Source: UBA1546 sp049302185
GTDB lineage: Bacteria > Nitrospirota > Thermodesulfovibrionia > Thermodesulfovibrionales > UBA1546
Reading direction: 5' to 3'
Length of the DNA stretch: 44,962 nucleotides
Assembly (NCBI GenBank): GCA_049302185.1
Contig: JBAQLV010000003.1
Span: forward strand, 1 to 44,962
A model generated the notes under the pieces. It was not told the DNA's origin. It searched no databases and worked only from the letters and a program-made list of their open reading frames with translations. This document shows, piece after piece, positions 8,318-15,435 of this stretch. Each line of letters starts with the position of its first letter. The first letter of the stretch is position 1. The position numbers and the translations under genes are program-made.

Positions 8318-8415
8318 TTACCATACATTATGCTGATTATACCGCATTGTAAGGTAACAAGGTCAAATAAATAATTACCATACGATATTAATGATTATTG
8401 GTTTTGTAAGGTAAC
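8318..8415. promoter_or_regulatory. Twin operator-like repeats upstream of the nucleotidyltransferase pair
   Basis: TTACCATAC (8318, 8375) is followed in each case exactly 31 nt later by GTAAGGTAA (8349, 8406), and both copies have similar AT-rich interiors. The copies are 57 nt apart. Each pair is an imperfect inverted repeat (TTACC...GGTAA). The site and spacing suggest binding sites for an autoregulator, probably one of the two downstream minus-strand proteins. Confidence 0.5.
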
Positions 8416-8510
8416 GGGCCTTCTGTCTTTTTGGAGGCGAGATGCCTAATGTCCTGGTTTTGGGGCTTTTCAAAGCGTCAGCAGAGAGTCGCCCCCGCAC
8501 TTCTGCACTA

Positions 8511-8547
8511 TTGCGCTTTTGCACTTTAACTATTATAATGTATACAT
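8511..8547 (+). promoter_or_regulatory. Promoter and palindromic operator of the vapBC-like pair
   Basis: A perfect -10 TATAAT (8534-8539) follows a weak -35 TTGCGC (8511-8516) with 17-nt spacing. The palindrome ATGTATACAT (8538-8547) overlaps the -10 and the likely transcription start, the usual place for autorepression by an RHH antitoxin. Confidence 0.6.
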
Positions 8548-8568
8548 ACATCGCAGGGAGGCTCTAAT

Positions 8569-8805
8569 ATGAAAAGGACACAGATATATCTCGATGAAGA
8601 TACTTACGGGTATCTGAAAAAAGAGAGTGAAATGAAACATCTGTCAGTCTCTGAGGTAATCCGCAGCAGCATCCGTGAGAAGATGAACAGGAAGCTGCAG
8701 AAAATCCTGACGGCAACGGAAAAAGTCTCCGGTATATGGAAGGATAGGGATATTGATGTTGAGCGCCATATCAGAGCGCTCAGGAAAGACAGAAAGGCAT
8801 GGTAG
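8569..8805 (+). CDS. Ribbon-helix-helix antitoxin (VapB/CopG type)
   Basis: 78 aa. The N-terminal MKRTQIYLDEDTYGYLKKES and HLSVSEVIRSSIREKM fit an RHH DNA-binding domain (beta strand, helix, SVSEVIR turn, helix). The C-terminal half (EKVSGIWKDRDIDVERHIR) would be the toxin-neutralising tail. GGGAGG precedes the ATG. It overlaps the PIN-domain toxin by 7 nt (ATGGTAG), a typical translationally coupled toxin-antitoxin layout, and probably represses its own promoter at the ATGTATACAT palindrome. Confidence 0.9.
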   Translation: MKRTQIYLDEDTYGYLKKESEMKHLSVSEVIRSSIREKMNRKLQKILTATEKVSGIWKDRDIDVERHIRALRKDRKAW

Positions 8806-9179
8806 TTATTGACTCTGATATCCTTATATGGCTGCTCAGGGGAGATCTTCAGGTAACCGAAAGGTTCAAGAAAACCTTAATTGACACCGAGGGCAATATA
8901 TTTATCACACCTGTGCAGATAGCGGAGATATACGCAGGGATTCTTCCGAAGGAAAAGGCAAGGGTCGAGGGCTTTCTTTCGTCCCTTGGCGCTATAACCA
9001 TTAACGAAAAAGTCGGCAGGCTCGCAGGTGAATACATGAACAAATACGGGAAATCACACAATCTCACCCTTGCTGATGCAATGGTTGCATCTGCTTCCCA
9101 GATAAACGGCTGCGAACTGTGGACAAAGAACAAAAAGCATTACCCCATGCTCGCTTCAAATGATTTTTTTAAGGAATGA
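8799..9179 (+). CDS. PIN-domain ribonuclease toxin (VapC family)
   Basis: 126 aa. The PIN fold carries the expected acidic residues: D5/D7 in MVVIDSDILIWLL, E43 in TPVQIAEIYAG, and the pair in LTLADAMVASAS, with a C-terminal W-TKNKKHYP. VapC toxins cleave RNA (often tRNA or the sarcin-ricin loop) with these acidic residues holding Mg2+. It looks full length. It is translationally coupled to the RHH antitoxin by a 7-nt overlap. Confidence 0.92.
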   Translation: MVVIDSDILIWLLRGDLQVTERFKKTLIDTEGNIFITPVQIAEIYAGILPKEKARVEGFLSSLGAITINEKVGRLAGEYMNKYGKSHNLTLADAMVASASQINGCELWTKNKKHYPMLASNDFFKE

Positions 9180-9205
9180 TTTTTCTTTTTAAATTCTTAA
9201 CTTCT

Positions 9206-9236
9206 GTTCTTCTCGCAGCGTCAGCAGAGAGCCGCC
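9206..9236. repeat. TCTCGCAGC(A/G)TCAGCAGAGAG dispersed repeat, copy 3
   Basis: Nearly identical to the copy at 7245-7270, with GCCGCCTCC following instead of GAGCCGG. It lies in the 220-nt gap after vapC, which otherwise holds nothing recognisable before the DUF488 promoter. Confidence 0.6.
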
Positions 9237-9347
9237 TCCGCATTCAGGCGGATTTGCCGAGGAGAAGAGGCAACCGCGCGGACTATCTCACTAAGACAAA
9301 ATTCATTTTTATGATTAATAAGAAAACCGATCGCTGTCCTATTTAAT

Positions 9348-9376
9348 TTTTCAAAACATAAAAAATCTGGTATAAT
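9348..9376 (+). promoter_or_regulatory. Promoter of the DUF488 gene
   Basis: -10 TATAAT at 9371-9376 and a partial -35 (TTTTCA at 9348-9353) with 17-nt spacing. The expected start of transcription is around 9383, leaving a leader of about 20 nt before the coding start at 9403. Confidence 0.6.
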
Positions 9377-9402
9377 GACAAAAATTAGTAAGGAGGTATA
9401 CC

Positions 9403-9849
9403 ATCGAGCCTATTTCATTATTAACCGTCGGGTACGAAGGAAATGACATAAAAGAATTTATTAATAGGCTTCAGAACAAAAAGGTACATATACTTATTGA
9501 CGTAAGAGAAATACCTGCCAGCAGAAAATCTGGATTTTCAAAGAATCAGCTCTCAGGACACCTTGAAGAAGTCGGTATAAAATATATTCATGTTAAAGAA
9601 TTAGGAAGCCCAAAAATATTAAGGGAAAAACTCCATGAAAATAATGACTACGACTTTTTCTTCAAGAAGTATTCCGCATATATACAGACCAAATTAGACG
9701 TAGTTAAAAATTTATATGCAGATATCATAATGCATGAGACAAGCTGTATTATGTGTTTTGAAAGAGACCCTTTCCAATGTCATAGAAAAATAGTTGCTGA
9801 AAAAGTAAAAGAAATCGACGGTAACGGCCTAATAATCACACACATATAA
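9403..9849 (+). CDS. DUF488 family protein with apparent AUC start codon
   Basis: 148 aa, full DUF488 domain: LTVGYEGNDIKEFINRL, IDVREIPASRKSGFSKNQL, IKYIHVKELGSPK and a C-terminal CIMCFERDPFQCHRKIV. The family is widespread but biochemically unassigned; the conserved Arg and Cys-His motifs suggest a small nuclease- or hydrolase-like active site. The frame has a TGA stop at 9375-9377 and contains no ATG, GTG or TTG before the conserved VGYEG. AAGGAGG sits 6 nt before ATC 9403, which is the most likely initiator (AUU/AUC starts are rare but known). It is followed after 8 nt by a 259-aa gene that lacks its own ribosome site, so the two are coupled. Confidence 0.82.
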   Translation: MEPISLLTVGYEGNDIKEFINRLQNKKVHILIDVREIPASRKSGFSKNQLSGHLEEVGIKYIHVKELGSPKILREKLHENNDYDFFFKKYSAYIQTKLDVVKNLYADIIMHETSCIMCFERDPFQCHRKIVAEKVKEIDGNGLIITHI

Positions 9850-9857
9850 TCCCAAAT

Positions 9858-10637
9858 ATGGCATTAGAGACAAAACAAATTCTCGTTACTGGTAAAGCTT
9901 ATCCAAATCCAAGCAGAAAATATGAAGAAACAGTTTGTGTTGCAGGCATAGACCTTAAATCAAATCAATGGATGCGTTTATATCCGATACCCTTCAGAGA
10001 CTTGGACAATGATAAAAAATTCAAAAAATATAGCATAATCGAATTGAAGGCTGAAAAAGCTCCTGCTGATACAAGGCCAGAAAGTTATAAAGTTGATAGT
10101 GGAAGCATTAAAATTTTAGATCACTATGACACAACAAAAGATAAGAACTGGGCGCTTAGAAAAAAAATAGTCCTGCCCACTGTATCAAGCACCTTATGTA
10201 GCATACTGGAAGAAAACAAAATTAATGGAAAATCATTGGGCATGTTCAAGCCGCAAAATATTCAGTTAGTTTATAAAAAAGTAAAACCGGAAAAAGGCGA
10301 GGAGCGTGACAAGTATTATGCCCAACTTAATTTCAATAAAAAACCAAAGAAGGCAATAGAAGATGTTCCCTTTGATTTCAGATATACATTTTCTTGCGAT
10401 GGGCGCTCAAATTGCCAAGGCCATAACTTGCCTATAATCGATTGGGAAATATTCCAATCGTTTAGAAAATGGCGGTGGAAGTATAAAGATGAAGACACTT
10501 TATTAAAAAAGATTTCTGAAAGATGGCTTAACAAAATGTGCTCAGAAAAGAATGATACTTATTTTTATGTGGGAAATATGCAGAGGTTCAGAGATAATTT
10601 TATGGTTCTTGGTGTTTTCTATCCGCCAAAAGTATAA
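9858..10637 (+). CDS. Conserved-looking protein of unknown function coupled to DUF488
   Basis: 259 aa, ATG 9858, 8 nt after the DUF488 stop and without a clear Shine-Dalgarno, so translation is probably coupled. I do not recognise the family. Visible traits are an N-terminal beta-rich part (ILVTGKAYPNPSRKYEETVC, MRLYPIPFRDLD), a central basic region and a C-terminal cluster FSCDGRSNCQGHNLPIIDWE with Cys and His residues that could bind metal, then a Trp/Lys-rich helix (FRKWRWKYKDED). No signal peptide or membrane helix. The accessory setting (toxin-antitoxin, IS, AIPR-like gene) suggests a defence-related role, but the sequence does not prove it. Confidence 0.65.
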   Translation: MALETKQILVTGKAYPNPSRKYEETVCVAGIDLKSNQWMRLYPIPFRDLDNDKKFKKYSIIELKAEKAPADTRPESYKVDSGSIKILDHYDTTKDKNWALRKKIVLPTVSSTLCSILEENKINGKSLGMFKPQNIQLVYKKVKPEKGEERDKYYAQLNFNKKPKKAIEDVPFDFRYTFSCDGRSNCQGHNLPIIDWEIFQSFRKWRWKYKDEDTLLKKISERWLNKMCSEKNDTYFYVGNMQRFRDNFMVLGVFYPPKV

Positions 10638-10717
10638 CGCTACCTTTATATGTCTTTTTCAACTCATCTTTTGCACTTCTGAACTTTTTATATTGTGCTG
10701 AGGAAATGGGGGAAGTG

Positions 10718-12360
10718 GAGCCTGTCTAAAAACTCCTTTTCAATTTTTAAGTAAGCAAAAACTCTTTTCATAAAAAGTATCAAAAGTCCTTTATCTTTTA
10801 ATCTTACCCTAAGGCCGGAAGCATCCGCTCTTTCCTCATTATCGCTGCTGTTATTTTCAACAGATTATGGGCTATTGCTGCTATTTTCCACTCAATCTTT
10901 GCTTTCTCTAATCCCCTAAGAAGGAATTGGTCAAACCGACTGCGTATTTTTATCTGACCAAACACAGGTTCTACCAAACATTTTCGTTTCCCGTAAATCG
11001 CTCTGCCTTCGGCGGTGCTTATCTTTGCTCTCATTCGCTCCCTATACTCTTCGTACCCGTCTCTTGTTATCGCCCTGCCTAATTTTATATTCGTTGTGCA
11101 TTTTTCTCTCAAAGGGCAGGCAGCGCATGTTCCCCGTTTTGTTCTGTATGTGGTGATCTCTCTCTTGCTGTACTTGCTTTTGAATTGAGTCCTTGCAACT
11201 GGCCTTAATATTTCACCCTGTGGACATGTATATTTATCCTTGTGAGTATTGTATGTAAAAACCTCTTTTGCAAATAAGTGTTCCATTGCCTTCTGTCTTT
11301 TCTTGCTGCCTATATGCCTTTCGTCTTCTGATGGAATATATCCGTCTATTTTGTTGTCCTCTAAATATTTAAAATTCTCTCCTCCTGCATAGCCTGTGTC
11401 AGCAACCACTATCTTTGGTTTCTCTTTAACTGTTTCCTCCATTCCTTCTACTGCCTTCTTTGTCTGATTTACATCAACAGGCTCTGGTGTTACATCAGCA
11501 TATACAATAAGTTGTTCCTCAGTCACAGCAAGCTGGGCATTGAAGGCCGGGATTGAGGTGTTGCCCCTGTGCATGAAGCTGGCCTCTGCATCTGTCAGAC
11601 TTACCCTCGATTCATCTTCTTTTCCTAACTCATGTGCTTTTTTAATAAGCGCTTCTATTTTCTTAATCCTGTCTTGTGCCTTTTCTATCTCTTTGGGGAG
11701 TTCGTCTCCACGCCTGTTAGCACCGTGTATCTTGTCTTCTTCTTTATCTATGCTTTCAGCCTCGTTTATTATCTTCTCAGCCTCGTCTTTTGCCTCTTTT
11801 AGCAGTTCTTTCCAATCCCCCAGTTTTTTGAATGTATCTATGCCGCTGTTTGTCCTGACCTTGCTCCCATCTAATGCAACAAGTCCAAGTGTCGCCATCC
11901 CCATTGTCTTTGCTACTATGATTACATCGGTAAATATCTTCTCTAATGCCTCTTTGTTATTGGTACGAAACAGGCAAAGGGTTCTAAAGTCAGGTTTCTC
12001 TAATCCTGCCAACCACATAAACACTACGTCCTCTTCAAGTTTTTCTTCTATCTTTCTGCTTGAGCGTACCCCTGTGGCATATCCCCATAGAAGCACTTTT
12101 ATCATCATCGCCGGATGATAGGCTGGACGACCTTCTTCCTTCGATTCTCTGAATGTGGCTGTATCAATACTGTCTATTATCTCTGAGAATACTCTTGCAG
12201 GATGATCTTCTCTAATCCATTCGTTCAGACTCGGCGGAAGAAGGAATATCTGGTCTTGCTCGTAAGGTCTTAAAGGCATCAGCTAACCTCCTTAAACATT
12301 TTGTGCTTTTAATTTATCATATTTGCAGGTTAGAAACAGCGGTAGTTTTTAGACAGGCTC
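10718..12360 (-). mobile_element. Intact IS1182-family insertion sequence
   Basis: 1643 bp bounded by perfect 17-bp terminal inverted repeats (GAGCCTGTCTAAAAACT at 10718-10734, its complement at 12344-12360). AGTG immediately before the left end (10714-10717) and after the right end (12361-12364) is a 4-bp target-site duplication. A single full-length transposase lies inside on the minus strand, so the copy looks recent and possibly active. It landed between the DUF488 pair and the AIPR-like gene. Confidence 0.9.
10804..12279 (-). CDS. IS1182-family transposase
   Basis: 491 aa. The N-terminal MPLRPYEQDQIFLLPPSLNE and RPAYHPAMMIKVLLWGYATG (DUF772-type helical domain) are followed by the DDE core: the first Asp in LVALDGSKVRTNSG, the second in IVVADTGYAGGENFKYLE, and Glu in CLVEPVFGQIKIR near the C-terminus. 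A zinc-like cluster CPQGEILRP...CAACPLREKC sits between. Full length for the family and without stops. AGGAGG precedes ATG 12279. Confidence 0.93.
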   Translation of the reverse strand: MPLRPYEQDQIFLLPPSLNEWIREDHPARVFSEIIDSIDTATFRESKEEGRPAYHPAMMIKVLLWGYATGVRSSRKIEEKLEEDVVFMWLAGLEKPDFRTLCLFRTNNKEALEKIFTDVIIVAKTMGMATLGLVALDGSKVRTNSGIDTFKKLGDWKELLKEAKDEAEKIINEAESIDKEEDKIHGANRRGDELPKEIEKAQDRIKKIEALIKKAHELGKEDESRVSLTDAEASFMHRGNTSIPAFNAQLAVTEEQLIVYADVTPEPVDVNQTKKAVEGMEETVKEKPKIVVADTGYAGGENFKYLEDNKIDGYIPSEDERHIGSKKRQKAMEHLFAKEVFTYNTHKDKYTCPQGEILRPVARTQFKSKYSKREITTYRTKRGTCAACPLREKCTTNIKLGRAITRDGYEEYRERMRAKISTAEGRAIYGKRKCLVEPVFGQIKIRSRFDQFLLRGLEKAKIEWKIAAIAHNLLKITAAIMRKERMLPALG

Positions 12361-12445
12361 AGTGTCCTTCGGCTATATTCCTATTGACATGCAATATTAC
12401 TTTATGGTTGAATATTTGAAAGCGTGGACTCGCTTATGTTAGTTA

Positions 12446-12577
12446 GGCGCCGGACGGCGGAAGGGAAGTGATAATAATGAAATTAATTTGAACTACACAG
12501 GATGGGCTTGTGTAGTTTTTTTATTTTATAAACCAGTAACACAGGACTGTGTTACCCAAGGTGCCGGATGGCAGGAG
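12446..12577 (+). promoter_or_regulatory. Attenuator-like leader of the AIPR-like gene
   Basis: An 18-nt module GGCGCCGGACGGCGGAAG (12446-12463) is repeated with four changes as GGTGCCGGATGGCAGGAG (12560-12577). The first copy leads into a four-codon frame ATG AAA TTA ATT TGA (12477-12491), which abuts a strong terminator; the second leads, with its own SD, into the AIPR-like gene. A palindrome GTAACACAG/CTGTGTTAC lies between at 12536-12555. The arrangement looks like a duplicated translation-initiation module with a mini-ORF-terminator attenuator. This is inference from sequence only. Confidence 0.45.
12491..12522 (+). terminator. Rho-independent terminator in the AIPR-like gene leader
   Basis: AACTACACA pairs with TGTGTAGTT across a 9-nt loop and is followed by a run of Ts. 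It lies upstream of, not after, a gene on this strand, so it most likely stops leader transcripts. Confidence 0.75.
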
Positions 12578-12585
12578 AAATTTAA

Positions 12586-13806
12586 ATGGCAAAGTCAAAA
12601 CTAAACAAATTTATCTTAAAATCAGACTATTCTCGTCGTTACCCAGATCCATTAAATAAAACCGAAGAGGGCGACCCTTATAATATTGAACATCATGTTC
12701 TCTTAATCAGAGCTATAGATGTTCCTTCAGGGATACCCAAGACGCCGAACCCAAGAGAGCAGCGTATAGACAAGGGCATTTACAAAGAAGTTACAGAAAG
12801 CTTGAAAAGCACTGACGAACTCTCTTTTCATCTGAAAAACAAAGGAATAACAATTCTGGCTCATCAGGTTGAATACAGCACAGCAGATAAAAAGGTCGCT
12901 ACTGTTTTTTTTGGTGAAAAAGATGGTATAGCTGATGGGGGACACACTTATGAGATAATACTTGCAACGCAAGCCGACGAGTTGTGTCCGGAAGAGCAGT
13001 ATGTAAAGATTGAGATAATCACTGGGGTGCCACAAGAAATGGCCGTAGATATAACCGGGGGGCTTAATACAGCCGTTCAGGTAGATGATGCGAGCCTGAT
13101 GAATTTGGAGGGAAGCTTTGAATGGGTCAAAGAGGCTCTCAAAAAAGAGCCGTACGCTGAACAGATATCTTATAAGCAGAATGAGGAAGGTAAGTTTGAC
13201 ATTAGAGAGATACTAGGCCTGATGACTCTGTTTAATGTAAATAAGTACCCTTATCCACAGCATCCTAAGGACGCGTACGTCTCGAAGGCAAAATGCTTAG
13301 ATGCATACAAAGCTGATCCGGACTCTTTTAAGATGCTAACGCCTCTTTTAAGAGATATACTCTCTCTTCACGATTACGTACACTTAATGAGCAGAAAACG
13401 CTATAACGATGTTATGGGCGGTAGGGCTGCCGCTATGAAAGGGGTGTATGCAACGAGAAAAAGAGGTAACTATGAGTTCATCTTTGTAGGCAATGAAGCA
13501 GCTAGACAGCTTCCTGGCGTGAAACTTGATGCCATGCTATATGATGGGGTTTTATACCCTATGCTCGGTGCAATGCGTTTCTTAGTAGAACAAAAACAGG
13601 GCGAAAAAACTTATTCCTGGAAATTAAAATCTTTCAAAGAGGTAAAATCCTTCTTTGATGAGATAGCGCCGGAACTTGTAAGCACAACCTATAATATGTG
13701 CAGAACCTATAATAATAAACCGAATCCTGTAGGTAAAGACAATAACCACTGGGATAATATGTATAAAACAGTGGCGTTAGCGTATCTACAAAGAAACGGT
13801 AAATAA
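12586..13806 (+). CDS. AIPR-like (abortive infection) protein
   Basis: 406 aa. The segments LSFHLKNKGITILAHQVEY and GIADGGHTYEIILATQ match the pattern of AIPR-type phage abortive-infection proteins (an N-G-I strand followed by a D-G-x-H/Q turn, shared with DndB-like folds). The rest is mixed alpha/beta with PYPQHPKDAYVSKAKCL and a C-terminal KDNNHWDNMYKTVALAYLQR. AIPR proteins act in phage defence, often alone or with restriction-like partners, by a poorly known mechanism. GGCAGGAG precedes the ATG. No second defence gene follows directly. The IS next to it may have separated it from the DUF488 pair. The family call is by motif, so moderate. Confidence 0.6.
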   Translation: MAKSKLNKFILKSDYSRRYPDPLNKTEEGDPYNIEHHVLLIRAIDVPSGIPKTPNPREQRIDKGIYKEVTESLKSTDELSFHLKNKGITILAHQVEYSTADKKVATVFFGEKDGIADGGHTYEIILATQADELCPEEQYVKIEIITGVPQEMAVDITGGLNTAVQVDDASLMNLEGSFEWVKEALKKEPYAEQISYKQNEEGKFDIREILGLMTLFNVNKYPYPQHPKDAYVSKAKCLDAYKADPDSFKMLTPLLRDILSLHDYVHLMSRKRYNDVMGGRAAAMKGVYATRKRGNYEFIFVGNEAARQLPGVKLDAMLYDGVLYPMLGAMRFLVEQKQGEKTYSWKLKSFKEVKSFFDEIAPELVSTTYNMCRTYNNKPNPVGKDNNHWDNMYKTVALAYLQRNGK

Positions 13807-13824
13807 TTAGGGTTACAAGTGATT

Positions 13825-13860
13825 ATAAGGAGGGTGGGTCTAAGCACTCATCCTCCTTAT
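13825..13860 (+). terminator. Hairpin after the AIPR-like gene
   Basis: ATAAGGAGGGTG pairs with CATCCTCCTTAT (one G-T pair) across a 12-nt loop, 18 nt past the stop. The U-tract is weak. Confidence 0.55.
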
Positions 13861-13923
13861 ATAGTTGTATCAGATATACCCTATTCCTAAGACCCCATAC
13901 TTAATTTTTATTTAACCCCATCC

Positions 13924-14265
13924 TCACCTCTTCCCCCCTCCATTAAGATAATCTCCCAGCAACCCTCTGCTGTGCTCGTCGTCATGGCAATAGGCGCAGA
14001 GATTCTCCCAGTTGGAGCCGTCAGGAGGATTGTTCCGGTGGTTGCCGTCTTTATGATGCACGGTAAGAAGATTACGGTTTTTGAAATCGAACTCCCTGCC
14101 GCATTTGGCGCATATCAGGCCGTGGATTTTCAGGGATTGCTCCCTGTAATCAGAGACAGGGGCATTGCCCTCTTTTAATTCCCTGACGATTTCAGCGGCG
14201 GTCTTGCCTGCCGCGGGCTTTTGCGGCACGGGTTTTCTGAATTTCATTCGTTGTCTGCTTCCCAA
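13924..14265 (-). CDS. HNH endonuclease (YajD-like)
   Basis: 113 aa from TTG 14263-14265, which has AGGAGG seven nt upstream; a downstream in-frame ATG lacks one. The HNH core is complete: CAKCGREFDF, LLTVHHKDGNHRNN (catalytic His, Asn) and LCAYCHDDEHSRG, with paired CxxC motifs for zinc. YajD-type nucleases are small stand-alone HNH proteins of uncertain target. The C-terminus (LNGGGKR) is short. Codon use is more GC-rich than the neighbouring AIPR-like gene. Confidence 0.9.
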   Translation of the reverse strand: MGSRQRMKFRKPVPQKPAAGKTAAEIVRELKEGNAPVSDYREQSLKIHGLICAKCGREFDFKNRNLLTVHHKDGNHRNNPPDGSNWENLCAYCHDDEHSRGLLGDYLNGGGKR

Positions 14266-14451
14266 AAACTCACCTCCTGTGATGCATCATTAAAACATAC
14301 AATCGCCGGCTCATGCGATTACCCCTGAAGGAATGCCCTGATAGTCATTAAGGAAATACATTATTTCTATTATACAGAAGCGCGGCAGGCTGAAGGCAAT
14401 TCCCCCTTCCCCCTTGTAAAGATTACCGGATTTCTTTAAAATTAAAACACC

Positions 14452-15126
14452 ATGACTATTGGAATAGGACTTCTTGTACTTGAATCAGTGCTGCTTATTG
14501 CCACAATCATACTTTTGCTTTTCAGTTTAAAGGAGGGCAGAGGCAGGAAAAAACTTTTGCTTGAGGTTGAGCGGGCAACAAAGGTGCTGACAAGGCAGGA
14601 ATACTTTCTGACAGTCACAGATACAATGATGGAAGCCAAGACTGAAGTAATAGGGGCTATAACAGGCAGGCTTCCGATCGGAGATGATAAAAAAAGGACA
14701 AAGAGCGTTACAGACAATATTGAGAGGCTGACAAAAAACGGCGTGAGCGTCAGATATCTCATGCCGAAATTCCCGGACAGACTGCATATAGGCCATCTTT
14801 ATACAAAGGCAGGCGCTGAGGTCAGATACAGCGACTGTCCAATTGTTCATGACATACGTTATATTGTCGTGGACGACAGGGTTGTAGTAATTGGTCTCCC
14901 GGAAAGCGTAGGCGAGAAAGAAGCAACCAAAAAAGGCTACAGAATACCGTCGGAAGGGCTGGCAGCCATACTTAAAGAACACTTTTATTCCTGCTGGGAT
15001 AAAAATATCACCTTTGAGAATTATCTGAAAGAGGTAATCAAACAGACCGGCGCAACGCCTAAACTCCTTGCGCGTGAACTTCAGATAGATGAAGGGGAAT
15101 TAGAAAAATTTACCCAGCCCGCCTAA
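14452..15126 (+). CDS. Membrane-anchored PLD-like protein
   Basis: 224 aa. A single N-terminal membrane helix (about residues 3-26, IGIGLLVLESVLLIATIILL) is followed by a soluble domain in which VRYLMPKFPDRLHIGHLYTK and CPIVHDIRYIVVDDRVVVIG resemble the beta strands around an HKD active site of phospholipase D-like proteins, although the canonical HxK...D is degenerate (HDIRYIVVDD). The C-terminal 40 residues look like a small helical domain. The 3' end overlaps ybaB convergently by 27 nt. Function unknown. Confidence 0.6.
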   Translation: MTIGIGLLVLESVLLIATIILLLFSLKEGRGRKKLLLEVERATKVLTRQEYFLTVTDTMMEAKTEVIGAITGRLPIGDDKKRTKSVTDNIERLTKNGVSVRYLMPKFPDRLHIGHLYTKAGAEVRYSDCPIVHDIRYIVVDDRVVVIGLPESVGEKEATKKGYRIPSEGLAAILKEHFYSCWDKNITFENYLKEVIKQTGATPKLLARELQIDEGELEKFTQPA

Positions 15127-15435
15127 TCCCGGTATCTGCATTCCTCCGGTAAGCTTTGACATCCCTTCATTGACCATTTCCTGCGCCCGTCTCAGCGCCT
15201 CATTGGCCGCGGCAAGTATAAGGTCCTGCAGCATCTCAACATCATCAGGATTTACAACATCCTTTTCTATTTTTATGGAGATGATCTCTCCTCCTCCATT
15301 GGCAATGACGGTAACCATTCCTCCGCCTGCTGTTGCTTCAACCGTCTTCTTCTTTGACTCTTCCTGCATCCTCTGCATCTCTGTCTGAAGCTTTTGCGCC
15401 TCACGCATAATATCACCGAGCATTTTCTTAGACAT
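15100..15435 (-). CDS. ybaB: Nucleoid-associated protein YbaB/EbfC
   Basis: 111 aa from ATG 15435 (MSKKMLGDIMREAQKLQ), chosen because GGGGG lies about 10 nt before it and the longer GTG-started version has none. Typical YbaB features are an N-terminal coiled-coil helix, ATAGGGMVTVIANGGGEIIS and NEALRRAQEMVNEGMSKL. It binds DNA as a dimer. It overlaps the dnaX stop by 8 nt (ATGTCTAA), the conserved dnaX-ybaB order seen in many bacteria (often followed by recR, absent here). The last codons overlap the convergent PLD-like gene. Confidence 0.93.
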   Translation of the reverse strand: MSKKMLGDIMREAQKLQTEMQRMQEESKKKTVEATAGGGMVTVIANGGGEIISIKIEKDVVNPDDVEMLQDLILAAANEALRRAQEMVNEGMSKLTGGMQIPGLGGLGKFF

